Position numbers and translations under genes: made by a program. From NCBI RefSeq assembly GCF_029439455.1, contig NZ_JAQFVG010000001.1, positions 34,772-86,668 of the forward strand: a stretch of DNA of 51,897 nucleotides, in the 5' to 3' direction. Below the pieces are notes generated by a model that worked only from the letters and a program-made list of their open reading frames with translations, was not told where the DNA came from and did no database searches. Below, one piece after another: positions 44,133 to 51,897 of this stretch; the stretch's first letter is position 1; each line of letters begins with the position of its first letter. Source of the DNA: Caballeronia sp. BR00000012568055. GTDB taxonomy: Bacteria > Pseudomonadota > Gammaproteobacteria > Burkholderiales > Burkholderiaceae.

Positions 44133-44942
44133 ATGAGTCGATTCGATGGCAAGGTGGCCGTGATTACCGGCGGCGTGCAAGGACTGGGTGCGGCGGTCGC
44201 GGCGTTAATGGCGGAACGTGGCGCGCATGGCATCGTGATTTGCGCGAGATCGAAGGAGAAGGGTGAAGCAAAGGCGCGCGAACTGGCTGACGCGAGCGGC
44301 GTGCAAGTCAAGTTCGTCGCGGCGGATCTGTCTCGCGTGGAAGATTGCCGCGCCGTCATTCAGGCAGCCGATGCGCAGTTCGGCCGTATCGATGTGCTCG
44401 TGAATGCTGCGGCCAGCACCGATCGCGGCACGATCCTCGATACGGATCCCGAACTGTTCGACCGCATCTTCGCCACCAATGTGCGCGCGCCTTTCTTTCT
44501 GATGCAGGAAGCCATCGGCGTGATGAAGCGGGAGCGTATCGAAGGCGCGATCGTCAATATCTGCTCGATGTCGGCAATGGCCGGTCAGCCATTTATCGCG
44601 GCTTATTGCGCGTCCAAAGGCGCACTCGCCACGCTGACGCAAAACACCGCGTATGGACTGCTGCGCAATCGCATCCGCGTAAATGGGTTGAATCTGGGCT
44701 GGATGGCGAGCGATGGCGAGGACCGCATTCAACGCGCGTATCACGGTGCGGACGATGCCTGGCTTGCTCATGCCGCCGAAAAACAACCATTCGGAAGACT
44801 AATTGATCCGAAAGAGGCGGCGCGTGCCGTAGCATTTCTCGCCAGCAACGAGTCCGGCATGATGACCGGTTCGATGGTGAACTATGACCAGTCGATCTGG
44901 GGCGCCTATGACGACGCCCCGCATCCCGAAGCGCCGCTTTAA
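44133..44942 (+). CDS. SDR-family oxidoreductase of the MocDEF-like operon
   Basis: A protein of 269 residues with an intact active site. Cofactor motif [23 protein letters not shown] in place of NNAG; catalytic Ser in [10 protein letters not shown] and YxxxK in AYCASKGAL; followed by [13 protein letters not shown], a variant of the usual PG motif. It would oxidise a hydroxyl of the substrate or the product of the oxygenase, with NAD(P). AAGGAA lies about eight bases before the ATG, 12 bp after the reductase. In the known rhizopine system a dehydrogenase acts after demethylation, so a similar second step is plausible. Confidence 0.93.
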   Translation: MSRFDGKVAVITGGVQGLGAAVAALMAERGAHGIVICARSKEKGEAKARELADASGVQVKFVAADLSRVEDCRAVIQAADAQFGRIDVLVNAAASTDRGTILDTDPELFDRIFATNVRAPFFLMQEAIGVMKRERIEGAIVNICSMSAMAGQPFIAAYCASKGALATLTQNTAYGLLRNRIRVNGLNLGWMASDGEDRIQRAYHGADDAWLAHAAEKQPFGRLIDPKEAARAVAFLASNESGMMTGSMVNYDQSIWGAYDDAPHPEAPL

Positions 44943-44949
44943 AAGCGCT

Positions 44950-46905
44950 TTAAACGCGGAATACGCTGACAGTGCGCGCGAGTCGCTCGGCCTGATCGCG
45001 CAGTTCCGTGGTCGAGTGCTCGGCTTCGCCCACGAGCGCCGCGTTTTGCTGGGTCGCTTCGCCGATCAGCATGACCGCGGAATTGACCTGCTCGATTCCC
45101 GATGCCTGCTCGCGTGACGCCAGGCTGATTTCATCGACGATGGCATGCACGCGCGCCACGCGTTCGACAATACCGTGCATCGTGCTGCTCGCTTCCTCGG
45201 CGATCTTGTAGCCATGCGAAACTTTCTGCGCGGACTCGCTAATCAGGGACTCGATCTCTTTCACCGCGCTCGCGCTGCGTTGCGCGAGCGCGCGCACTTC
45301 GGCGGCCACCACCGCGAAGCCGCGTCCGTGTTCGCCTGCACGCGCGGCTTCGACTGCTGCATTGAGCGCGAGAATATTAGTTTGGAATGCGATGCTTTCG
45401 ATCGTCGCGGTGATGTCGGCGATACGGCGGGCGGAGGAATCGATCTCGCCCATCGTCGTCACGACGCGGCTGACCGCATCGCCACCCGCACGCGCAGCGT
45501 CCGATGCTGATGCGACGAGCGTGCCCGCCTGCGCCGTGTTCGCGGCGTTCTGCTGCACGGTGGACGTGATTTCTTCCATGCTGGCCGCAGTTTCCTCGAC
45601 GCTCGCTGCCTGCGTCGCAATGCGCGATGCAATGTCCGTGCTGCCCGATGCGAGCCGCGCCGTGCCATCATTCATATCGCTCGATGCATGGCGCACTTGT
45701 TCGACGATCTGCGCAAGACCGCGCGCGATGCCATCGATGGCGCGCATAAGGCGGCCGATATCGTCTTCACGCGCGGTATCGATACGCACGGTCAGATCGC
45801 CTGCCGCAATGCGCTCCGATGCGCGCGTGACCTCATCGAGCGGTCGGCCGATAAGCTTGTTCACCGCAAAAAGCAGCACGCCGACAAGCGCGCCCACGAC
45901 CAAAAGGCCCAGTAACAAGAAGCGATTGCGGCTTGCGTGCACATCGGCGAGCAGTTCGTCACGATACGCGACGCCACCGATCATCCAGTTCCACTGCGGC
46001 ACCGTCATGTAGAGAATTTCCTTGGTGCCGCCATGCACGCGCGCGTCCGCGCCCGCGATATTCTCGCCATCGAACGTAATGCGGCCTTCGTGCGTATCGA
46101 GCATTTGTTTGAAGGGCGCAACGCGTTCGTCCGCGACCTGGCCGATGCCGTCAGGATGCACAAGCAATTTGCCGCGATTCGCACCGGCCGAGGCATCGAC
46201 GACGAAGTGATAGCCGGTCGCACCGATCGCGAGCTTGGCGATATCGTCCTGCAACGCAGCGATTTCCGACGTCACGTCCACGCCCACGAAAAGCGCGCCG
46301 ATCACGCGGCCCGTGGCATCGGTCACGGGCTTGTACTCGGTGATGTACTGCTTGCCGAACAGCGCCGCAATGCCGACGTACGGCTTGCCGCTCATGATAG
46401 GCGCGTAGGCCGGTCCTTTGCGATCGAGCAGCGTGCCGATCGCGCGCGTGCCGTCCTGCTTCTTGAGCGATGTCGTGATGCGCACGAAGTCGTCGCCCGT
46501 GCGGGCAAAGACCGTCGCGATGGCGTTGCTTTCGGCGAGGAAGGCATCGGGGATGGCGAAGTCGCCGTTGAGCGGCTTGTCGCCCGCGCTCAGGGTCGGC
46601 GTGGCTACGCCGCCGATATCGACGGTATGCGCTGTATCGAGCGTGAAGCTGGAGGGCAGTCGATGCGCGAAAAGCGTCATGAAACGCGAGACTTCGGCGT
46701 TCACGGCGGTGTCGTAGAGCGCAATCATGGTGGCGATCGAGCGATTCTCGCTTTCGACGCGCGCGAGCGCGTGCGTGTCGATCTGTTCACCCGCCGAGCG
46801 GGTGACGGCGAGCGTGAAGGCCGCGACCACGAGGGCCGCGAGGGCGCAGGCGAAGACGGCAAATTGGGTCCCGATATTCAATCGGGCCAGACGATGACGA
46901 AGCAT
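44950..46905 (-). CDS. methyl-accepting chemotaxis protein with Cache sensor
   Basis: A protein of 651 residues. TM1 is about 12-35 ([20 protein letters not shown]). The periplasmic part to about 320 looks like a fused Cache_3-Cache_2 sensor ([31 protein letters not shown]). TM2 is about 325-350 ([18 protein letters not shown]). A HAMP domain follows, then the signalling hairpin with tip [19 protein letters not shown]. No C-terminal CheR pentapeptide: it ends TVSVFRV. It senses a small carboxylate or amine and signals to CheA. No ribosome-binding site is evident. It converges with the SDR gene, 7 bp apart. Confidence 0.94.
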   Translation of the reverse strand: MLRHRLARLNIGTQFAVFACALAALVVAAFTLAVTRSAGEQIDTHALARVESENRSIATMIALYDTAVNAEVSRFMTLFAHRLPSSFTLDTAHTVDIGGVATPTLSAGDKPLNGDFAIPDAFLAESNAIATVFARTGDDFVRITTSLKKQDGTRAIGTLLDRKGPAYAPIMSGKPYVGIAALFGKQYITEYKPVTDATGRVIGALFVGVDVTSEIAALQDDIAKLAIGATGYHFVVDASAGANRGKLLVHPDGIGQVADERVAPFKQMLDTHEGRITFDGENIAGADARVHGGTKEILYMTVPQWNWMIGGVAYRDELLADVHASRNRFLLLGLLVVGALVGVLLFAVNKLIGRPLDEVTRASERIAAGDLTVRIDTAREDDIGRLMRAIDGIARGLAQIVEQVRHASSDMNDGTARLASGSTDIASRIATQAASVEETAASMEEITSTVQQNAANTAQAGTLVASASDAARAGGDAVSRVVTTMGEIDSSARRIADITATIESIAFQTNILALNAAVEAARAGEHGRGFAVVAAEVRALAQRSASAVKEIESLISESAQKVSHGYKIAEEASSTMHGIVERVARVHAIVDEISLASREQASGIEQVNSAVMLIGEATQQNAALVGEAEHSTTELRDQAERLARTVSVFRV

Positions 46906-47325
46906 GGGTAGTGCGGGGCCGTGAAAGAGTTCTTAAGTGACCCTTATCGGCACTTTCTAAGTGCATCTTTAATTTTGCATGCCATTTCGATGGCCGATTC
47001 AGTGCCGCTGAGCTTCAGCATCATGGCGAGCGCCTTGCGCGCTCAGGAAACACGGTTAGGAAACAAGAGGAAATCGATTAACTTTCCATTGTCGTATCGT
47101 CTAAATCTTCTGAAGGCCCTTGTATTTAGGCGTTAGACGCCGACACTAGGGCAAACACGGGGCTTCAATTTATGCCCGATCTCATTATTATCCATAAAAC
47201 GTTTTCCAGAACCGGGTCGGGATTCGGCTGATTGCATGCCGAATGCGAAAGACCCACGGCGCTCGTCGCCATCAACGCAACACGAAACGCGGCACGACGA
47301 GCGCAGCCGCGCCCCGGAGACATTC
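46906..47325. promoter_or_regulatory. 420-bp divergent region with a LacI-type operator
   Basis: It lies between the chemoreceptor (leftward) and the hexuronate MFS gene (rightward). It holds the perfect palindrome AAAACGTTTT at 47196-47205, 120 bp before the MFS start, and a small hairpin GGCGT-TAG-ACGCC near 47130-47150. No coding frame of note. Confidence 0.6.
47196..47205. promoter_or_regulatory. LacI-type operator AAAACGTTTT upstream of the MFS gene
   Basis: A perfect 10-bp palindrome centred on CG, the usual core of LacI-family sites. Related sites precede the LacI gene itself (49690-49700) and the uronate dehydrogenase gene (49854-49863). Confidence 0.6.
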
Positions 47326-48618
47326 ATGAACACAGCCGTTGCAGGCGTCGTACGTACGGCCAGCCGATATCGCTGGGCCGTATGCGCGCTGCTCTTCTTC
47401 GCCACCGTCATCAACTACATGGACCGGCAGATTCTCGGTCTGCTCGCGCCGGTGTTGCAGCACGATATCGGCTGGACGCAGGTGCAGTACGGCCGAATCG
47501 TGATCGCGTTCTCGGCGTTTTATGCAATCGGCTTGCTGTGCTTCGGACGGATCGTCGATTGGCTCGGCACGCGCATTTCGTATGCGCTCGCCATGTTCGT
47601 GTGGAGTATCGCGGCCATGCTGCACGCGGCGGTCGGCTCGGTGATGGGCTTCGCGATGGTGCGCGCGCTGCTCGGCATCGGCGAGGGCGGCAACTTCCCG
47701 GCGGCGATCAAGACCACGGCCGAATGGTTCCCGCGCCGCGAACGCGCGCTGGCAACCGGCATTTTCAATTCAGGCGCGAATATCGGCGCGGTGTTCGCAC
47801 CGGCGATCATCCCGGCGCTGGCCGTCGCGTTCGGCTGGCGCTCGGCGTTCGTGATGGTCGGCGCGATCGGTCTGATCTGGCTCGCCGTGTGGTTCGTGAT
47901 GTATCGCGAGCCGGATGGCAGCGCGCAGGAAGACGACATCGCCAATGAAGGCGACGAAGCCAAAGCCGCCGATGCCGCCAACGCGAAAGCAGGCGCGCCG
48001 GGTTTCAAGGTGCTGATCAAGCAGCGCGAAACGTGGGCGTTTATCGTCGGCAAGTTCCTGACGGACCCGGTGTGGTGGTTCTACCTGTTCTGGCTGCCGA
48101 AGTGGCTGAACGAATCGCGCGGCATGGATATGCAGCATATCGGCCTGCCGCTCGTCGTGATCTATGCGATCACCACGGTGGGCAGTATCGGCGGCGGCTG
48201 GATTTCGTCGGCGCTGCTGCGCGCGGGATGGACGGTGAATGCCGCGCGCAAAACCGCGATGCTGATCTGCGCCTGCGCCGTGCTGCCGATTGCATTCGTG
48301 TCTCAGGCTGAAAATCTGTGGGTGGCGGTGGCTATCGTCGGGCTGGCTGCGGCGGCGCATCAGGGGTGGTCGGCGAACCTGTTCACCACGGCGTCCGATC
48401 TGTTCCCGCGTCGTGCAGTGGGTGCGGTGGTCGGTATCGGCGGTATGGCCGGTTCGATCGGCGGCGTGCTGTTTTCGGAAGTGATCGGTCAGGTTCTGCA
48501 GCGCACGGGTCACTACTGGGTGCTGTTCGCGATCGGTGCATCGGCGTATCTGATTGCGTTCTTCATCATGCATCTTCTGTCGCCGAAGATGACGCCGGCG
48601 AAGCTTCCGGCTGCTTGA
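47326..48618 (+). CDS. MFS transporter of the ACS family, ExuT-like hexuronate permease
   Basis: A protein of 430 residues from the ATG at 47326 (MNTAVAGVVRTASRY), with GGAG six bases upstream. Twelve hydrophobic helices. Family motifs are VINYMDRQILGLLAPVLQ, FCFGRIVDWLGTRISY-like (here LCFGRIVDWLGTRIS), GIGEGGNFPAAIKTTAEWFPRRERALATG and GIGGMAGSIGGVLFSE. It is closest in pattern to hexuronate carriers (D-glucuronate, D-galacturonate with H+). Neighbouring uronate dehydrogenase supports this. Followed by a GC-rich hairpin (48631-48657), shared with the convergent LacI gene. Confidence 0.93.
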   Translation: MNTAVAGVVRTASRYRWAVCALLFFATVINYMDRQILGLLAPVLQHDIGWTQVQYGRIVIAFSAFYAIGLLCFGRIVDWLGTRISYALAMFVWSIAAMLHAAVGSVMGFAMVRALLGIGEGGNFPAAIKTTAEWFPRRERALATGIFNSGANIGAVFAPAIIPALAVAFGWRSAFVMVGAIGLIWLAVWFVMYREPDGSAQEDDIANEGDEAKAADAANAKAGAPGFKVLIKQRETWAFIVGKFLTDPVWWFYLFWLPKWLNESRGMDMQHIGLPLVVIYAITTVGSIGGGWISSALLRAGWTVNAARKTAMLICACAVLPIAFVSQAENLWVAVAIVGLAAAAHQGWSANLFTTASDLFPRRAVGAVVGIGGMAGSIGGVLFSEVIGQVLQRTGHYWVLFAIGASAYLIAFFIMHLLSPKMTPAKLPAA

Positions 48619-48630
48619 ATGGCTTGAATG

Positions 48631-48657
48631 GCCGCGCCTTCGGCAACGAGGCGCGGC
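48631..48657. terminator. GC-rich hairpin between convergent MFS and LacI genes
   Basis: A perfect 8-bp stem, GCCGCGCC (48631-48638) with GGCGCGGC (48650-48657), and an 11-base loop. Only a short T stretch follows (GCGCGTTTC), so termination may be weak. Confidence 0.5.
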
Positions 48658-48677
48658 GCGCGTTTCAGGCATAAGCG

Positions 48678-49682
48678 TCAGGCTTGAACCGTAGTCGTAC
48701 ACGCAGTCGTCGAGTCGCGCACGATCAGGCGCGGTTCGAACATGGAATTGACAGGGTCGGCATTGCCGGCGAGGGCATCGATGAGCTTCTGCATGGCAAG
48801 CTCGCCCATTTTCTCGCTCTGGATGTCAACGGTAGTGAGGCCCGGCGCGGCGTATGCGCCGTAAGGCACGTTGTCGATGCCGGTCACGGAAACATCGTGC
48901 GGCACGCGAATGCCGAGCGACGCGGCTTCCTTCATGAAGCCGAGCGCGATCAGGTCGTTGTAGCAGATGACCGCTTGCGGACGCTTCGGCCCGAGCATGA
49001 CGCGGGAACAGGCGTGCTCGCCGGCCACGGAAGTCGGCGCATGCGCTTCGTAGACATCGAGTTCGAGTCCGGCTTCGGCAAGACACTCGCGTGCGCCGCG
49101 AATACGTTCATCGTTGATGCGCGCATGTTCGAAACCGAGGTACGCGATACGCCGATGCCCGAGGTCGAGCAAGTGCCGCGCAAGCATGTAAGTGGCAAGA
49201 CGGCTGTTGATGCCGACGCTCGGAATGGGCAGCGCGGCGTTACGCAGCAGTACGACGGGTTTGTCGAGATCGAGCATCCATTGCGCTTCTTCGTCGGGGA
49301 GGCGCGAACTGACGAGCAGGCCGTCCACGCGTTGCGCGAGCGCCTCGATCAGCGGACGTTCGCGGGCCTGATTTTCGTCGATATCGACAAGCAGCAAGGT
49401 GTAGTCGTGACGCAGCGCAATGCGATTCGCGCCCTTCACGACGTTGGTGAAGTGGGGATTGCTGATGTCGAGAATGGTCAGGCCGATGGTTCGCGTGCGC
49501 CCGGTAATCATCGAGCGCGCGAGCGGATTGGAGCGGTAGCCGAGCGTTTCGATGGCCGCTTTGAGCCGCGCCTCGACGGGCGCGGAAAAACGCTGCGCGC
49601 CGTTGATGTATTTGGACACGGTCGCCACCGACACACCGGCGGCGGCCGCGACATCACGAATGGTCGGGGAAATTTTTTTCAT
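48678..49682 (-). CDS. LacI-family repressor of the hexuronate locus
   Basis: A protein of 334 residues. The HTH is TIRDVAAAAGVSVATVSKYINGAQRFS, hinge NPLARSMITGRTRTIGL, and the ligand core is of the ribose-binding type (TILDISNPHF, IAYLGFEHARINDERI, VICYNDLIALGFMK, VTGIDNVPYGAYAAPGLTTV). The effector is likely a hexuronate or an aldarate intermediate. It is divergent from uronate dehydrogenase (262 bp between). A half-degenerate site, GTAACGTTTTC, at 49690-49700, 8 bp upstream of its own ATG, points to autoregulation. Confidence 0.95.
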   Translation of the reverse strand: MKKISPTIRDVAAAAGVSVATVSKYINGAQRFSAPVEARLKAAIETLGYRSNPLARSMITGRTRTIGLTILDISNPHFTNVVKGANRIALRHDYTLLLVDIDENQARERPLIEALAQRVDGLLVSSRLPDEEAQWMLDLDKPVVLLRNAALPIPSVGINSRLATYMLARHLLDLGHRRIAYLGFEHARINDERIRGARECLAEAGLELDVYEAHAPTSVAGEHACSRVMLGPKRPQAVICYNDLIALGFMKEAASLGIRVPHDVSVTGIDNVPYGAYAAPGLTTVDIQSEKMGELAMQKLIDALAGNADPVNSMFEPRLIVRDSTTACTTTVQA

Positions 49683-49689
49683 ACAGAGG

Positions 49690-49700
49690 GTAACGTTTTC
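49690..49700. promoter_or_regulatory. LacI-type operator GTAACGTTTTC at the LacI gene
   Basis: It shares the AACGTTTTC half with the other two sites and lies over the likely leader of the LacI gene (ATG at 49682). Confidence 0.5.
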
Positions 49701-49853
49701 TCAGTGTTTCCGATGTTATCGGATTGCCGCAAAAAGTCGAGTCCGCACACGCGTGCATGAATTGCGCGATTGCATGTTGCGCGATGAATTCAGCATGCGG
49801 TAGGCTCGACGCATCGGCGGACATGCAGCCTGATATCACGCTAGTCACGCTAA

Positions 49854-49863
49854 AAAACGTTTT
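49854..49863. promoter_or_regulatory. LacI-type operator AAAACGTTTT upstream of udh
   Basis: A perfect palindrome, identical in core to 47196-47205, 81 bp before the udh ATG. It extends to AAAAAACGTTTTC. Confidence 0.6.
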
Positions 49864-49944
49864 CTTCTAATTTGCTTTCAATCACGCATTCAGCGCTTTC
49901 GATACGAAAGGCGCTTCGATGATTCAACGTTTCAAGGAGTTTCG

Positions 49945-50775
49945 ATGAACCAGTCAAACGCAACGGCCAAGCCTTTCAAGCGTCTGCTTCTGACCGGCGC
50001 GGCCGGCAACCTTGGTCGTCAGCTGCGCGCGGCGCTGGGCGATTGGGCGGATGTCGTGCGGCTCACCGATATCTCGCCGCTCGACGACGCCGCAGCGGAC
50101 GAAGAAGTAAGCGCGGCGGACCTCGCCGACCGTGACGCGGTGATGCGTCTCGTCGATGGCGTGGACGCGATCGTGCACCTCGGCGGCATTTCCATCGATG
50201 CGCCGTTCGACGATCTGATCGAAGCGAATATCCGTGGCACGTACAACCTCTACGAAGCGGCGCGCCGTTATGGCGTGAAACGCGTAGTGTTCGCCAGTTC
50301 GAATCACGCGATCGGCTTTCATCCGGTCACCGAAGTGCTGGATGCCGACTCGCCACAACGCCCGGACAGTCTCTACGGCGTGACGAAATGCTTCGGCGAA
50401 TCCTTGTCGCGCTATTACTTCGACCGCTTCGGCATCGAGACCGTGTGTCTGCGTATCGGTTCGTCGTTCGAGGAACCGAAGAATCCGCGCATGCTGGTTA
50501 CCTTCCTCAGCTACCGCGATTTCATCGAATTGGTGCGTTGCTCGCTGTTCACGAATCGCGTGGGGCACGCTGTGGTTTATGGTGCATCGGATAATCCGGT
50601 GAAGTGGTGGGACAACGCGAAGGCAGGCTTCCTTGGCTTCAATCCGAAGGACAGCTCGGCGCAGTTCGACGGCTTGTTCCCGACGCGCGCCCCGACCGAC
50701 GAACGCGACGATCCCGCGCAACGCTTTCAAGGCGGTCCTTTCGTACTCGGCGAGCCGATGGAGAAAAAGGGCTGA
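49945..50775 (+). CDS. udh: uronate dehydrogenase
   Basis: A protein of 276 residues that oxidises D-glucuronate and D-galacturonate with NAD+ to the aldarolactone, the first step of the oxidative aldarate route. Extended-SDR features: Rossmann motif LLLTGAAGNLGRQLRAAL (about 14-31), HLGGISIDAPFDDLIEANIRGTYNL, VFASSNHAIGFHP and the catalytic YxxxK in SLYGVTKCFGES. AAGGAG lies six bases before the ATG. It is a normal length for Udh of Pseudomonas and Agrobacterium. Followed by a strong TTCG-loop terminator, then a second MFS gene. Confidence 0.94.
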   Translation: MNQSNATAKPFKRLLLTGAAGNLGRQLRAALGDWADVVRLTDISPLDDAAADEEVSAADLADRDAVMRLVDGVDAIVHLGGISIDAPFDDLIEANIRGTYNLYEAARRYGVKRVVFASSNHAIGFHPVTEVLDADSPQRPDSLYGVTKCFGESLSRYYFDRFGIETVCLRIGSSFEEPKNPRMLVTFLSYRDFIELVRCSLFTNRVGHAVVYGASDNPVKWWDNAKAGFLGFNPKDSSAQFDGLFPTRAPTDERDDPAQRFQGGPFVLGEPMEKKG

Positions 50776-50823
50776 TAATCGTCGAGACCGTTACCGGTCA
50801 CATCTGCATCACCGAAACACCAA

Positions 50824-50857
50824 AAAAGGAGCGATTCGTCGCTCCTTTTGTCTTTTT
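50824..50857 (+). terminator. intrinsic terminator of udh
   Basis: An 11-bp stem, AAAAGGAGCGA (50824-50834) with TCGCTCCTTTT (50839-50849), loop TTCG, and a T-rich tail GTCTTTTTC. Confidence 0.95.
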
Positions 50858-51013
50858 CATGCATTGCGCAAATCTTGGGATGCACCGATACGGCGCGCAC
50901 ATCGGTTCGGGCTAAACACCACTTCTGTAGTTTCTCCGTAAAGAGTAGGCTCCGCTGGTAGCTCGAAAACTCATATCAGCGATCTGCAGACTTCCTACCC
51001 GGAGGAGACATAG

Positions 51014-51897
51014 ATGGACCTAGAAGCCCGCACCATGAGGCGCGTGATGGTTCGCCTCGTACCGTTCCTGATCCTGTGCTATTTCATTGCCTATCTCGAC
51101 CGCGTCAACGTTGGTTTTGCGGCGTTGCAAATGAACAAGGCGCTCGGTTTTTCCGCGAGCATGTTCGGCTTCGGCGCCGGGATTTTCTTTATCGCCTATT
51201 TCTTTTTCGAAGTTCCGTCCAACCTCCTGCTCGAACGATTCGGCGCGCGCCGCTGGATTGCGCGGATCATGTTCACGTGGGGCATTCTCGCGGCCGCGAT
51301 GGCGTGGATTCCGCATATCGCGCAAGCGACGGGATTGTCGAATGCGTACGTTTTCTATGGACTGCGCATTTTGCTTGGCATCGCGGAAGCGGGCTTTTTT
51401 CCGGGCATCATCTTTTTGCTGACGCTGTGGTTCCCGGCTAAATATCGGGGTCGCGTGGTCGGTTACTTTATGGCGGCGATTCCGTTGTCCACCGTGATCG
51501 GCGGACCCATCTCCGGCGCGCTGCTTCAGATGGACGGTCTCAAGGGCATGCAGGGCTGGCAGTGGCTTTATCTGATCGAAGCCTTGCCCGCGCTGTTGCT
51601 TGCCTTCGTGGTCTATTTCTATCTGACCGACAAGCCGAGCGATGCTCACTGGCTGTCCGATGAAGAGCGCCAATGGCTTGTCGATCGGCAGGCGAAAGAG
51701 CGCGCGCATCGTGAATCCAAGCATGCGTTCAGCGTGAAGGAGGCCATTCTCAACCCGCGTGTGCTGGCCATCGCACTGATCTATTTCGGCGCGAATGCGA
51801 CCAACTATGGCTTGAGCTTCTTCCTGCCGCAGATTGTGAAATCGTTCGGACTCACGAATTTGCAGACGGGCTTTGTTACTTCACTGCCGTATGCGGT
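51014..51897 (+). CDS. MFS transporter, ACS family (3' end cut by window)
   Basis: At least 294 residues from the ATG at 51014 (MDLEARTMRRVMVRL), with GGAGGAG six bases upstream. About eight of twelve helices are inside the window. Family motifs: FIAYLDRVNVGFAALQMNK, FFIAYFFFEVPSNLLLERFGARRW, GIAEAGFFPGIIFLLTLWFPAKYRG. It resembles tartrate, glucarate/galactarate or phthalate carriers of the anion:cation symporter family. Placed after udh it may import an aldarate such as glucarate, the product side of the same route. It runs off the right edge. Confidence 0.93.
   Translation, partial: MDLEARTMRRVMVRLVPFLILCYFIAYLDRVNVGFAALQMNKALGFSASMFGFGAGIFFIAYFFFEVPSNLLLERFGARRWIARIMFTWGILAAAMAWIPHIAQATGLSNAYVFYGLRILLGIAEAGFFPGIIFLLTLWFPAKYRGRVVGYFMAAIPLSTVIGGPISGALLQMDGLKGMQGWQWLYLIEALPALLLAFVVYFYLTDKPSDAHWLSDEERQWLVDRQAKERAHRESKHAFSVKEAILNPRVLAIALIYFGANATNYGLSFFLPQIVKSFGLTNLQTGFVTSLPYA

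Noticed and set aside
46921..47136. Plus-strand 71-codon frame between the chemoreceptor and the MFS gene
   Set aside because: GTG start without a site, no conserved pattern, lies in a promoter region.
48684..49760. 358-codon plus-strand frame opposite the LacI gene
   Set aside because: Antisense shadow of a LacI repressor with a full HTH and ligand core.
51020..51724. Minus-strand 234-codon frame at the right edge
   Set aside because: Shadow of the MFS gene, which has GGAGGAG and family motifs but is cut by the window edge.

Overview
The window is a chromosomal or chromid segment from a GC-rich beta-proteobacterium. It most resembles Burkholderiaceae of the Caballeronia/Paraburkholderia/Burkholderia group. 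The reasons are the Burkholderia-type general porin ending in Phe, a DUF3563 micro-protein, a VC0807-type membrane protein, dense two-component and c-di-GMP signalling genes, and many solitary catabolic genes with their own regulators. No rRNA, tRNA, CRISPR array, phage gene or insertion sequence was seen. Assignment is by protein family recognition only; no database search was possible.

Layout. (1) 1-9.7 kb: partial class II aldolase, porin, HAD phosphatase, DAHP synthase, an EAL-CBS-GGDEF protein, an AhpD-like peroxidase-related protein behind a PAS-rich hybrid histidine kinase, and a 57-residue hydrophilic ORF. (2) 9.7-18.5 kb: a GntP-type gluconate permease, a 98-residue unknown, periplasmic trehalase, then small catabolic genes (tautomerase, SDR without its catalytic Tyr, type II haloacid dehalogenase, DUF1330, epoxide hydrolase, PhyH dioxygenase). 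(3) 18.7-28.5 kb: a MATE exporter and a signalling block made of a sigma-54 activator of the VpsR/BerB kind, a two-receiver response regulator, a REC-GGDEF diguanylate cyclase and a 1325-residue hybrid kinase. The cyclase start overlaps the kinase stop, so kinase and cyclase form one operon. (4) 28.4-41 kb: DUF3563 protein, alpha/beta hydrolase, PPK2, LysR with TauE/SafE, cold-shock protein, class II aldolase followed by a DUF308 membrane/permuted-papain-like fusion, an NmrA reductase with its divergent TetR and two tandem operators, and a GT2 glycosyltransferase. (5) 41.3-44.9 kb: a divergent LacI regulator and a four-gene operon of membrane desaturase-like hydroxylase, Rieske ferredoxin, ferredoxin reductase and SDR. 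This is a MocDEF-like (rhizopine demethylation-type) electron-transfer oxygenase system and the best candidate for an undescribed pathway. (6) 45-51.9 kb: a Cache chemoreceptor and a hexuronate locus (ExuT-like MFS, LacI repressor, uronate dehydrogenase, second MFS). Palindromes built on AACGTT lie in front of three of these genes and probably form one LacI regulon.

Working together: region 6 imports D-glucuronate/D-galacturonate and oxidises it by the aldarate route. Region 5 would demethylate or hydroxylate a polyol- or sugar-like substrate, with electrons passing NAD(P)H to reductase to Rieske to di-iron oxygenase. Region 3 is likely a phosphorelay that sets c-di-GMP level, next to an activator of a class that can bind c-di-GMP. 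Start codons were chosen by Shine-Dalgarno position and differ in many places from the longest possible reading frame.
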